Below, piece by piece: positions 15,574 to 23,577 of a stretch of 31,350 nt of DNA. The translations under genes and the position numbers were made by a program. The stretch's first letter is position 1, and each line of letters begins with the position of its first letter. The stretch is from Flavobacteriia bacterium. Its GTDB lineage: Bacteria > Bacteroidota > Bacteroidia > Flavobacteriales_D > Crocinitomicaceae. A model generated the notes under the pieces. That model was not told where the DNA came from and ran no database searches. It saw only the letters and a program-made list of their open reading frames with translations. The stretch covers positions 1 to 31,350 of the forward strand of contig RFQF01000003.1 in assembly GCA_009925805.1 (NCBI GenBank), written 5' to 3'.

Positions 15574-17010
15574 CTAGAAAAACCATAAGGCTACAAAAAT
15601 GGCAGCAATGACACAAATCAAATCCACCAAAAGCATGGTAGGTAATGTATAGCGGGTATTGGCTACCTTAACCGATCCAAAATAAACCGCCACCACATAA
15701 AACGTGGTTTCTGCGCTGCATTGAAATATACAACTCAACCTTCCGGTCAACGAGTCGGGTCCGTAGACATTCATCGCATCAAGCATGAACCCGCGCGATC
15801 CGCCGCTGCTGAACGGTCGCAACATCGCCACAGGCAGGGCATCGGTGATTTCCTTCGACAATCCCGCGTGCGAAAACAGCCAGGTAATTCCTTGGCTCAA
15901 CAGTTCAAACATACCGCTGTTCCGAAACACCGAAATGGCCACCAACATCCCCAAAACATAGGGGAAAATGGTAACCGCTGTTTGCATTCCGTGCTTTGCT
16001 CCCGTTACAAACGCATCAAAAACAGTCGTATTTTTTTCTTTAAACCGTTTCTCCTTGGCAAATGCATAGGCCAAAATCAACCCAATGATTCCTAACAACA
16101 ATACACCGGAAAAATTACCCGTAAAATGGTTCTTGGCGATCACATCCAACGAGTTGATATACAACAACAACCCAAGCATGGCGCCAATAATGCTAAACAC
16201 CACGGCAATCAACATTCCGTTGAGTAAATTTACCTTTTGTCGAATTCCCACAATAATCAAGGCAGCCAGGGTACCGATAAACGAAGTAACGATGCACGGA
16301 AGCATCACATCCGCCGGGCTTGCTGCATGCGCCGCAGCGCGGTAACCAATAATGGAAGTAGGAATTAAGGTTAATCCCGCTGCATGCAAGCATAAAAACA
16401 TGATTTGGGCGTCACTTGCCCTCTCTTTGTCGGAATTGATTTCTTGCAGGCTTTCCATGGCCTTTAACCCAAAAGGGGTGGCTGCAGAATCCAATCCTAG
16501 AAAATTGGCTGCAAAATTCAAGGTCATGTAGGAAATGCTCGGATGGTTTTTCGGTACACTGGGAAATACCTTCACAAAAAAGGGACTCAACCATTTCGCC
16601 ATGCCTTCCGCTGCGCCGGAATCAATCAAGAGTTGCATCAGCCCCGCGAAAAGCGCAAGATAGGCCAATAGCGGTAGAATAATATCGATAATGGTATTCT
16701 TCGCCGTGGGCAGTAACCCGTCGGTTTTTTGCACACCGCTGTAAAGTTTCACTTGATCGTTTGATCGTTCATACGTGGTATCCGCATCCTTGGGATTTAT
16801 ATTGATGCTCACCTTTCCTTCAGGCTGCACCAAGCTATCCCTTACCGACTTGGGCAACGCTTTAAAGTACGATTCACCAATTAGGATCGGACTTTCCTTG
16901 GTGCCATTCACCATTCGGTCCAGGCTGTATTCTTTGTTAAACGCTAAACCCACAAACACGAATACCAATGAGGAAATAAATATCACAAGCCAAAATCTGC
17001 TCAACACCAT
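15574..17010 (-). CDS. SpmA-SpmB fusion: nucleoside recognition (Gate) domain membrane protein
   Basis: 478 residues, multi-pass membrane protein. The N-terminal half resembles SpmA: MVLSRFWLVIFISSLVF at the start, and about 100-270 with LLPLLAYLALFAGLMQLLIDSG, NFAANFLGLDSAATPFGLKAM and QIMFLCLHAAGLTLIPTS. The C-terminal half resembles SpmB, about 335-478, with VTGAKHGMQTAVTIFPYVLG, PVAMLRPFSSGGSRGFMLD and CSAETTFYVVAVYFGSV. Both halves are Gate (nucleoside recognition) domains. In Bacillus the separate SpmA and SpmB act in spore core dehydration; this organism is not expected to sporulate, so the role here is different and unknown, plausibly transport. A polar insertion at residues about 30-85 of the mature topology would face the periplasm. 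First gene of a two-gene minus-strand unit. Confidence 0.85.
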   Translation of the reverse strand: MVLSRFWLVIFISSLVFVFVGLAFNKEYSLDRMVNGTKESPILIGESYFKALPKSVRDSLVQPEGKVSININPKDADTTYERSNDQVKLYSGVQKTDGLLPTAKNTIIDIILPLLAYLALFAGLMQLLIDSGAAEGMAKWLSPFFVKVFPSVPKNHPSISYMTLNFAANFLGLDSAATPFGLKAMESLQEINSDKERASDAQIMFLCLHAAGLTLIPTSIIGYRAAAHAASPADVMLPCIVTSFIGTLAALIIVGIRQKVNLLNGMLIAVVFSIIGAMLGLLLYINSLDVIAKNHFTGNFSGVLLLGIIGLILAYAFAKEKRFKEKNTTVFDAFVTGAKHGMQTAVTIFPYVLGMLVAISVFRNSGMFELLSQGITWLFSHAGLSKEITDALPVAMLRPFSSGGSRGFMLDAMNVYGPDSLTGRLSCIFQCSAETTFYVVAVYFGSVKVANTRYTLPTMLLVDLICVIAAIFVALWFF

Positions 17011-17113
17011 AAGGACGAAGTTCGCAATTTTTGTTCACATAAGGCCAATTCGCAGCAAACGATGCAAAACCGCATGTTCGTTGAACAATACCCTTGAATA
17101 AGATGTTACTTTT

Positions 17114-17833
17114 ATGTTGATGAAAACCGAATTCCACCCAGCAGCTTCTCGAGGTCATGCCCACCACGGATGGTTAGAAGCCCGACACTCTTTTAGTTTC
17201 GCGTCATGGTTCAACCGAGACCGCATGCATTTTGGGGCCTTGCGTGTGTTAAACGATGACATCGTAGCGCCAGGAATGGGCTTTGGAAAGCATCCGCACG
17301 ACAACATGGAAATCATTACCATTCCCTTAAGAGGTTCATTGAAACACGAGGACAGCATGGGGTTTTCTGAGGTCATTCATGCCGGAGAAGTGCAAGTAAC
17401 GAGTGCTGGAACCGGAATTTATCATAGCGAGTTTAATGCAAGTACCACAGAAGATATCAACTTATTTCAACTTTGGATCTTTCCAAACCAACAAGAAGTA
17501 GTTCCGCGCTATCAACAAATGGCTTATTCCCTTTCGGAAGCGAAAGACCAGTGGTTACAGTTGGTGTCTCCACATTCCGAAGATTCGGGTTTATGGATTC
17601 ACCAAAACGCATGGATACACTTGTGCGATATGTCCGAGAATGCCCATCTAATCTATACCCTCAAAGACCCACACAATGGCGTGTATCTCATGAACATCGA
17701 AGGCGAAAAATGGGTGGATGGACAATCCTTAACAGCACGCGATGCCTTAGGTGCTTGGGAAACAGATACAATAGAAATACAGGCCAAAGAAAACGGAAGA
17801 ATATTACTCATCGAAGTACCCATGCAATTTTAA
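17114..17833 (+). CDS. Pirin family protein (YhhW-like cupin)
   Basis: 239 residues, bicupin fold. The first cupin has the metal ligands His60 and His62 (GKHPHDNMEI), and His104 and Glu106 (GIYHSEFN), the same order and spacing as in E. coli YhhW. Other family phrases are RGHAHHGWLEARHSFSF and LNDDIVAPGMGFG. Some family members have quercetin 2,3-dioxygenase activity in vitro and others act as redox-sensing partners; the role here is not inferable. The start could instead be the ATG at 17120, because a -7-like TACTTTTA at 17107-17114 overlaps the first ATG. Four bases separate it from the nitroreductase gene, so they form an operon. Confidence 0.88.
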   Translation: MLMKTEFHPAASRGHAHHGWLEARHSFSFASWFNRDRMHFGALRVLNDDIVAPGMGFGKHPHDNMEIITIPLRGSLKHEDSMGFSEVIHAGEVQVTSAGTGIYHSEFNASTTEDINLFQLWIFPNQQEVVPRYQQMAYSLSEAKDQWLQLVSPHSEDSGLWIHQNAWIHLCDMSENAHLIYTLKDPHNGVYLMNIEGEKWVDGQSLTARDALGAWETDTIEIQAKENGRILLIEVPMQF

Positions 17834-17837
17834 ACGA

Positions 17838-18473
17838 ATGAACCCAACCTTACTTGAAGCCTTGAATTGGCGCTATGCCACCAAAAAATTTGATCCCACC
17901 AAAATCATTCCCGCAGAAGAGTTAACTACTTTATTGGAATCCATTCGGCTTACCCCCTCCTCCTATGGATTGCAGCCTGTAAAGATTTTAGTGGTTGAAA
18001 ACCCAAAAACGCGAGAAGAAATCAAAACCATGGCATGGAACCAGCAACAGGTCGTTGATGCTTCCCATCTGCTCATTTTGTGCCATTATTTCAATCCAGG
18101 TCACGAAGAAGTGGAACAATACCTCGAGCTAATGTCCAACGCCAGAAACAAGCCCTTAGCATCGTTGGAGGGCTTCAAACAACATTTAATGAAATCCTTA
18201 GACACCATGGGTGAAAGGAATAAAGAGCAATGGACTTCAAAACAGACGTACATTGTCTTAGGTCAACTGATGCTTTCCTGTGCTTTCATGGGCATCGACG
18301 CCACTCCGATGGAGGGATTTGATAAAGAAGTGTTGAATCAATACCTTCAGCTTGAACAACGTGGACTTCGCGCCTCGCTCCTTTGCCCTATTGGATATCG
18401 ACACGAAGAGGATCCGTACCTGTCTTTGGCTAAAGTGCGTAAAAATCACGAAGCATTGTTCGAAGTTATTTAA
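17838..18473 (+). CDS. NAD(P)H-dependent oxidoreductase, nitroreductase (NfsB-like) family
   Basis: 211 residues, the usual length of the group. The FMN-binding start is RYATKKFDPTK (Arg12, Lys16, Lys17), followed by RLTPSSYGLQPVKILVV, NQQQVVDASHLLI and the C-terminal GIDATPMEGFDKE and GYRHEEDPYLSLAKVRK, all typical of NfsB-type flavoproteins. It would reduce nitro compounds, quinones or similar electrophiles with NAD(P)H in the cytosol. It is the second gene of a unit with the pirin-family gene; such pairings suggest a shared role in redox or electrophile stress (inference). Confidence 0.9.
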   Translation: MNPTLLEALNWRYATKKFDPTKIIPAEELTTLLESIRLTPSSYGLQPVKILVVENPKTREEIKTMAWNQQQVVDASHLLILCHYFNPGHEEVEQYLELMSNARNKPLASLEGFKQHLMKSLDTMGERNKEQWTSKQTYIVLGQLMLSCAFMGIDATPMEGFDKEVLNQYLQLEQRGLRASLLCPIGYRHEEDPYLSLAKVRKNHEALFEVI

Positions 18474-18547
18474 ATGAACAATCTTTCGTTCAAAAAGAAA
18501 TGGTCTTTTTCTTAGCGGGTTTTCGTTAAAATTAGCTTGCTTTTTCT

Positions 18548-18555
18548 TATTTTTG
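18548..18555 (+). promoter_or_regulatory. Candidate -7 element (TATTTTTG) of the subtilisin gene
   Basis: Exact TAnnTTTG match ending 5 bases before the ATG at 18561. This suggests a leaderless or nearly leaderless message and argues against the upstream TTG at 18537 as start. Confidence 0.45.
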
Positions 18556-18560
18556 AAACA

Positions 18561-20726
18561 ATGAGGTGCTTTCTACTTGTTGTTTGTTTTATATCGTTTG
18601 GGGTTAATTGTTTCGGTCAAACGCAACTTTCTTCGGAGGATCGAACGGCCTTGTCCTATATACTTCAAGATTTTGAGGACGGATGTTTGGACAGTTCTAC
18701 GCTTGCTAAATATCCCATCAACACCTTTAGCGAACGATATTATCTTTCCTTCTTAGCGAAAATTAATCGTGAATTCGATCCAACAACCCTCGTAAATCAA
18801 GCTTACATTTTAGGAAACCCTATTCATAACATCGTGAGTCTTAAAATCCCGCTCACTTCGTACCAAAACCCGTTCAATGTGCAGGGGGTAGAAGTATTGG
18901 CCTTGGCCGATAAGATTGGGCATCAACTGGATAAAACCTTGCACGACGTGCGTGCCGACAGTGTTCATTTAGGGATCGGCTTACCTCAAGGTTTTACCGG
19001 TAAAGACGTGTACATTGGCGTAACGGATTGGGGCTTCGACTACACCCACCCTGTTTTTTATGATACCACGTTAACTCAAACGCGCATTGTTGCCGCATGG
19101 GACCAGTACAAAACGCAAGGAAATCCGCCGGCAGGATTTAATTACGGGGTTGAATATGTAGGAGCCAATGCCTTGTTAGCTGCAGGAAGCGACACCTCGA
19201 ACATTTACAGCTACTCGACCCATGGCACCCACGTTGCCTCTATCGCAGGGGGTACGGGAGCGGGATCACCTTACCGTGGGATCGCCTATGAGGCCCAATT
19301 CCTGTTTGCCACGTTTTTAGTGGACGAGTCGGCAGTCTTGGATGCCTGGGAATGGATGTATCAAAAAACTACGGCTGCTGGCAAACGCCTTGTGATCAAC
19401 ATGAGTTGGGGATTATATCATTTTGGAACCTTAGACGGGAACTCCCTGCTGAGCCAAGCGATCACCGCCTACACCGATTTAGGGGTGGTTTTCGTGAATT
19501 CTGCTGGCAATAACGGCAATGTGAATTTTCACTTAAAAAAGACCTTCAACAACGATGTACTGCAATCTCAAGTAGCATTTTACGCTTACGCCGCGAACCC
19601 CAACATGTGGGGACAAAGCATTCACGCGTGGGGCGAAGTGGGACATTCGTTTTCCAACGGAATCGTCATTAAAAATGCAAGTAATTCCACGCTGATTGAA
19701 TCGCCATATTATTCCACCAATACCACCAACACCTACATCGATACCTTTTTAACCGTGGGAAGCGACACCATTTTCTACAACATCGCTGCAGATTCAGCAC
19801 ACCCTTTGAACCAGAAACCCCAAATGCGCCTACGCGTTAAATGCACCAATACCGCGTATAAAGTTATCCTTAAATCCACGGCGGATTCGGGAATCGTTCA
19901 CTATTGGAATGTAACCGAACTGACCAACAATGTAGGTAATTGGGGGATGCCTTTTTCCTATGCAGGAACCGGCACCGTTGGCGGCGATTCCGATCACGGC
20001 ATTTCGGAACCCTCCTGTTCCGACAACGTCATTAGTGTTGCTGCGTACGCACCATCCTACGCCACCACGGGTGGATCCATGGTTGGTGGTGGTTTGGCTA
20101 CTTTTTCCAGCCACGGCCCGCGCTATGACGGTGTGATGAAGCCCGATATTGCTGCCCCGGGAGTCGCCATTTGCAGTGCGATTTCGTCGTTTACCGATGC
20201 GGCTTACACGACCGTTTCCACCGTAAGCTTTAACAACAAAACCTACGACTTTGCCAAGCTTTCGGGAACTTCGATGTCCGGTCCCGTAGTAGCGGGCATT
20301 TGCGCACTGATTCTACAAGCTAATCCCTGGTTAACCGCGCATCAAGTAAAACAGATCATTCAACAAACAGCACGGCAAGATAACTTCACTGGCGTAATCC
20401 CCTCGGTAGGGAGTCCACTTTGGGGAAAGGGAAAAGTGAATGCTTACGCTGCGGTTCAAGCGGCCTTGAATTTAGTGAGCGTACCCGAAAAAACCCCTTA
20501 CAATGCCTGGTCTGTATACCCCAATCCAGTGTCAGAATTTCTGCATTTCACCTTGATTGATGAACTTCCTACAAGCTGTACCGTCATCGACGAATGCGGG
20601 GAACGCATGGAACTCAAGGTGCAAAACGAACGCGTGAACGTTAAGCATTTAGCGCCAGGAAAGTATGTAATTCAGTTATTTCTTGACGGAAAAACGCAAA
20701 CGGAAACCTTTGTGAAAATCAATTGA
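18561..20726 (+). CDS. Secreted S8 (subtilisin-like) serine protease with T9SS type A tail
   Basis: 721 residues from the ATG at 18561, which begins the signal peptide MRCFLLVVCFISFGVNCFGQ. After a propeptide-like segment (to about 140) comes the catalytic domain with Asp156 (GVTDWGFDYTHP), His221 (STHGTHVASIAGG) and Ser571 (SGTSMSGPVVAG). The oxyanion Asn is probably in FVNSAGNNGN. The distance between His and Ser is long because about 150 residues of beta-rich insertion sit between NNGN and SSHGPRYDGVMKPDIAAPG. This is common in Bacteroidota S8A enzymes. A type A T9SS tail follows (VYPNPVSEFLHF ... GKYVIQLF). Expected to degrade proteins outside the cell. Its stop overlaps the start of the acetyltransferase gene by one base. 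Confidence 0.92.
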   Translation: MRCFLLVVCFISFGVNCFGQTQLSSEDRTALSYILQDFEDGCLDSSTLAKYPINTFSERYYLSFLAKINREFDPTTLVNQAYILGNPIHNIVSLKIPLTSYQNPFNVQGVEVLALADKIGHQLDKTLHDVRADSVHLGIGLPQGFTGKDVYIGVTDWGFDYTHPVFYDTTLTQTRIVAAWDQYKTQGNPPAGFNYGVEYVGANALLAAGSDTSNIYSYSTHGTHVASIAGGTGAGSPYRGIAYEAQFLFATFLVDESAVLDAWEWMYQKTTAAGKRLVINMSWGLYHFGTLDGNSLLSQAITAYTDLGVVFVNSAGNNGNVNFHLKKTFNNDVLQSQVAFYAYAANPNMWGQSIHAWGEVGHSFSNGIVIKNASNSTLIESPYYSTNTTNTYIDTFLTVGSDTIFYNIAADSAHPLNQKPQMRLRVKCTNTAYKVILKSTADSGIVHYWNVTELTNNVGNWGMPFSYAGTGTVGGDSDHGISEPSCSDNVISVAAYAPSYATTGGSMVGGGLATFSSHGPRYDGVMKPDIAAPGVAICSAISSFTDAAYTTVSTVSFNNKTYDFAKLSGTSMSGPVVAGICALILQANPWLTAHQVKQIIQQTARQDNFTGVIPSVGSPLWGKGKVNAYAAVQAALNLVSVPEKTPYNAWSVYPNPVSEFLHFTLIDELPTSCTVIDECGERMELKVQNERVNVKHLAPGKYVIQLFLDGKTQTETFVKIN

Positions 20727-21223
20727 TGCAAGTAACCGTTCACGAGATTATTGAACAGGAATTGGAGCTCGTACACCATCTCTCCCATAAAATTTGGCCT
20801 GAATGCTACCGTTCCATCATCAGTGAAGCCCAGATTACGTATATGCTTGACACAATGTATTCGCTACCTGCACTTAGGGATGCTATGGCACAAGGACAGC
20901 GCTTTCTTGTAGCCTACCGACAAAATCAAGCAGTAGGATATGCAGGATTTGAACCGAATATCGCATCAAAGCCAGAATGTAAATTGAATAAACTGTATGT
21001 GCTGCCCCACTTACACGGAGTAGGAATTGGGAAAGTGCTGATTAAAGCAGTTATTGACCACGCAAAAAACCAACGATGCACTTCGCTTTTTCTTCAGGTG
21101 AACAAACAAAACCCTGCAGTAGCATTTTATGAGAAAATGGGAATGTATGTTCGCGAAGAAGCCGTATTCGACATTGGGAATGGCTTCGTAATGGACGACT
21201 ACATCATGCAAATGGATTGGTGA
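20726..21223 (+). CDS. GNAT family N-acetyltransferase
   Basis: 165 residues from the ATG at 20726, which overlaps the protease stop (TGATG); the TTG at 20723 is not needed. The acetyl-CoA site is motif A, KLYVLPHLHGVGIGKVLIKAV, written here as LPHLHGVGIGKVL, equivalent to Q/R-x-x-G-x-G/A. Motif B follows as LFLQVNKQNPAVAFYEKMGM. It transfers an acetyl group from acetyl-CoA to an amine; the acceptor is unknown. The resemblance to RimI/PaiA-like small acetyltransferases is general. Translational coupling to a secreted protease is probably only operon economy. Confidence 0.88.
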   Translation: MQVTVHEIIEQELELVHHLSHKIWPECYRSIISEAQITYMLDTMYSLPALRDAMAQGQRFLVAYRQNQAVGYAGFEPNIASKPECKLNKLYVLPHLHGVGIGKVLIKAVIDHAKNQRCTSLFLQVNKQNPAVAFYEKMGMYVREEAVFDIGNGFVMDDYIMQMDW

Positions 21224-21242
21224 AAATGAGTACCTTCGCGCC

Positions 21243-22250
21243 ATGCTAAAAATCGACATGCATACGCACATTTTGCCGAAATCCATGCCGAATTGGACGG
21301 AGAAATTTGGGTACGGAAAATTCATTCATTTGGAACCTAATTCCGACGGTTCTGCCAACATGATGCAAGGGGGCAATTTTTTCCGACGCATTGTGGAAAA
21401 TTGTTGGGATGCACCCTTACGAATCAAGGAATACGAGCAAAATCAAACACAAGTGCAGGTTGTTTGCACCATTCCAGTGATGTTTTCCTATTGGGCAGCG
21501 CCCAAGGATTGTGCGGAATTGTCCCGCTTTTTGAACGACCATATTGCCGAATTGGTGCAACGCTACCCAAAAAATTACCTTGGGTTGGGAACTATTCCTA
21601 TGCAAGACCAGGAGGAGGCCATCCAGGAATTAGAACGTATCGAATCAATGGGATTGCTAGGCATTCAAATTGGATCGAACATCAACGATAAAAACCTGAG
21701 CGAAGCCGAATTTTTCCCGATTTTCGAAGCTTGCAGCCGCTTAGGGTTAGCCGTAATGGTTCACCCGTGGCAAATGATGGGATTTGACTCCATGCAAAAG
21801 TATTGGTTACCATGGTTGGTAGGTATGCCAGCAGAAACATCCCGGGCCGCATGCTCCATGATTTTCGGGGGTATTTTGGAGCGCCTTCCCGAATTACGTG
21901 TGTGCTTTTCCCATGCCGGAGGATCTTTTTTACCGACACTTGGAAGGATAGAACACGGATTCAACTGCAGACCGGACCTGGTAGCGGTGGACAACGCCAT
22001 CAATCCCAGACACTACCTGGGCAAATTTTGGGTAGACAGCATCACCCACGATATCGACGCGTTGAAATACATTCTTAACTTGCAAGGTTCGAAGCGTGTG
22101 TGCCTTGGCTCCGACTACCCGTTTCCACTTGGGGACTTGGAAATTGGGAAGTTCATCGAAGCAAGTGATTTACCCAAAGCGGAGATCGAGGATATATTTG
22201 GAAACGCTGCCTTGGAATGGTTGGGCTTGAGAAAGGAGGATTTTTTATAA
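21243..22250 (+). CDS. 2-amino-3-carboxymuconate-6-semialdehyde decarboxylase (ACMSD), amidohydrolase superfamily
   Basis: 335 residues, the length of the family. Zinc ligands fit ACMSD: His7 and His9 (DMHTHILPK), His174 (VHPW) and Asp291 (GSDYPFPLG), with His224 (CFSHAGG) as the catalytic histidine. Long blocks I recognise from the human and bacterial enzymes include VENCWDAPLRI, PVMFSYWAAPKD, KYWLPWLVGMPAETS and FGYGKF, so this assignment is firmer than a generic amidohydrolase. The enzyme removes CO2 from the ring-cleavage product of 3-hydroxyanthranilate, directing tryptophan breakdown through the kynurenine pathway away from quinolinate and NAD synthesis. No other kynurenine gene is in the window. 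A weak -7-like TACCTTCG lies at 21231. The gene ends before a hairpin-rich spacer. Confidence 0.92.
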   Translation: MLKIDMHTHILPKSMPNWTEKFGYGKFIHLEPNSDGSANMMQGGNFFRRIVENCWDAPLRIKEYEQNQTQVQVVCTIPVMFSYWAAPKDCAELSRFLNDHIAELVQRYPKNYLGLGTIPMQDQEEAIQELERIESMGLLGIQIGSNINDKNLSEAEFFPIFEACSRLGLAVMVHPWQMMGFDSMQKYWLPWLVGMPAETSRAACSMIFGGILERLPELRVCFSHAGGSFLPTLGRIEHGFNCRPDLVAVDNAINPRHYLGKFWVDSITHDIDALKYILNLQGSKRVCLGSDYPFPLGDLEIGKFIEASDLPKAEIEDIFGNAALEWLGLRKEDFL

Positions 22251-22278
22251 ACTTGCCTCACATTAACCACCATCGATG

Positions 22279-22300
22279 CGACTCCCATGGAGTCGTTTTT
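22279..22300 (+). terminator. Terminator hairpin after the ACMSD gene
   Basis: CGACTCC-CAT-GGAGTCG with perfect 7-bp arms, then five T at 22296-22300. It starts 28 bases after the ACMSD stop. Confidence 0.75.
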
Positions 22301-22328
22301 CGTTTCTGCGGTCCTTGGGTAGGGTTTC

Positions 22329-22345
22329 GGACTCCAATGGAGTCC
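22329..22345. repeat. Second copy of the GACTCC/GGAGTC hairpin
   Basis: GGACTCC-AAT-GGAGTCC, perfect 7-bp arms and a 3-base loop. It differs from the hairpin at 22279 only in the loop and outer base pair. No clean T run follows on either strand, so it is either a weak terminator for the convergent purK message or a dispersed palindrome. Confidence 0.7.
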
Positions 22346-22360
22346 TTAAGGTTGTTTTTA

Positions 22361-22373
22361 GATTCCCGGAATC
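22361..22373. repeat. Short palindrome GATTCC-C-GGAATC next to the purK stop
   Basis: Perfect 6-bp arms around one base, 3 bases beyond the purK stop. It is the third small hairpin within 95 bases and may stabilise the purK message end. Confidence 0.5.
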
Positions 22374-22376
22374 AGA

Positions 22377-23501
22377 TTATTCTTGCGTTGCTATGCACCG
22401 GAAATGGCGTTTAACAAGATTAACTTTTGTCTTAATCTCCTCCAAATCCTTACCCAACAACGTCACATGCCCCATCTTTCGGAATGGTTTGGTGGTCTGC
22501 TTTCCGTACAAATGCACATACGCACCCGGGATTTTCAGCACGTTTTCCAACCCCTCGAATTTCGCGACCCCTTCATGCCCTTTTTCTCCCAAGATGTTTA
22601 CCATAGCCCCCGGAGAACGGAGCATCGTATCCCCCAAGGGTAAATTCGAGATAGCCCTGAGATGCTGCGCGAATTGTGAAGTGATGCAACATTCAAGGGT
22701 GTGATGGCCTGAGTTATGCGGTCGAGGCGCTATTTCATTCACCAACAACCGCCCGTCCTTTGTAAGAAAAAACTCCACCGCAAGTATTCCAACCATATCT
22801 AAGGTCTCGATTATTTTTCGGGCAATGGCTTGGGCTTCTTGTTCAATTTCCGGTAGTATATCGGCCGGTGAAAACTGAAATTCCACCAGGTTCGCCTCGG
22901 TATTGAATTCGCATTCCACGGCGCCAAAAGAACGCACTTCGCCCCGCGCATTTCTCGCAATAATCACAGATAATTCCTTGTTGAACGCGACCATTTCCTC
23001 CAATATCGATGCCTCCTTGAATCGATCTTCCCATGCTTCCATCGAACGAATTACCTTGATGCCTTTTCCATCGTACCCCCCAACACATAATTTTTGAACC
23101 AAGGGTAAGTCCATAGGCAAGGTGTTCTCGGTGGTATCCAGGAGACAAAAATTCGCCGTAGGAATACCATGCCTTTGGTAGAATTGTTTTTGTAGCCCTT
23201 TGTCCTTGATCAGCGACAACACCTTGGGTTGCGGATAGACTTTTTTGCCTTCTCGTTCCAATTGGCTTAAGGCTTCTATGGAAACATGTTCCATCTCCAC
23301 CGTAATCGTATCGAAATTCCGTCCAAATTGCAACACACTTTCGTAATCTTGTATCGAACCTTGCGTAAATCCATGGGCGACGTTGGCGCAAGGGGCCAGT
23401 GCATCCCCATCGAGGCAATGCACTTCGACCTCCAAATTCATGGCTTCTTGGGCGAACATTCGCCCTAATTGACCTCCTCCAATCATTCCAATTTTACGCA
23501 T
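22377..23501 (-). CDS. purK: N5-carboxyaminoimidazole ribonucleotide synthase
   Basis: 374 residues, standard length. It is an ATP-grasp enzyme of de novo purine synthesis that couples ATP and bicarbonate to AIR, giving N5-CAIR for PurE. The family start is IGMIGGGQLGRMFAQEAM. ATP-grasp features follow: VQKLCVGGYDGKGIKVI for the nucleotide loop, and AVEFFLTKDGRLLVNEIAPRPHNSGHHT, seen here as VNEIAPRPHNSGHHT with metal-binding Glu and Asn. The C-terminal end is VHLYGK ... KMGHVTLLGKD, as expected for PurK. No purE is adjacent in the visible sequence. The gene is divergent from hpt with 76 bases between starts. Confidence 0.95.
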   Translation of the reverse strand: MRKIGMIGGGQLGRMFAQEAMNLEVEVHCLDGDALAPCANVAHGFTQGSIQDYESVLQFGRNFDTITVEMEHVSIEALSQLEREGKKVYPQPKVLSLIKDKGLQKQFYQRHGIPTANFCLLDTTENTLPMDLPLVQKLCVGGYDGKGIKVIRSMEAWEDRFKEASILEEMVAFNKELSVIIARNARGEVRSFGAVECEFNTEANLVEFQFSPADILPEIEQEAQAIARKIIETLDMVGILAVEFFLTKDGRLLVNEIAPRPHNSGHHTLECCITSQFAQHLRAISNLPLGDTMLRSPGAMVNILGEKGHEGVAKFEGLENVLKIPGAYVHLYGKQTTKPFRKMGHVTLLGKDLEEIKTKVNLVKRHFRCIATQE

Positions 23502-23521
23502 GCAATCTGATTTTCAGGCCG

Positions 23522-23562
23522 TAAAGATACGCATTCATGCTGGCCGATTTTTCGTATCTTTG
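23522..23562. promoter_or_regulatory. Back-to-back promoters of purK and hpt forming a mirror-image site
   Basis: On the plus strand TATCTTTG at 23555-23562 is an exact -7 match for hpt. On the minus strand TATCTTTA (complement of 23522-23529) is a 7-of-8 match for purK. Together they make the inverted repeat AAAGATACG (23523-23531) / CGTATCTTT (23553-23561), with perfect 9-bp arms and a 21-base spacer. Each -33 region falls close to the -7 of the other promoter, so the two promoters should compete or be controlled together. Confidence 0.6.
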
Positions 23563-23577
23563 TTTTTATCTCAAGAA

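Noticed and set aside
23500..23577. Upstream in-frame start of hpt at 23500
   Set aside because: It would overlap the purK start codon and include both promoter elements, and the added residues do not belong to the phosphoribosyltransferase family.
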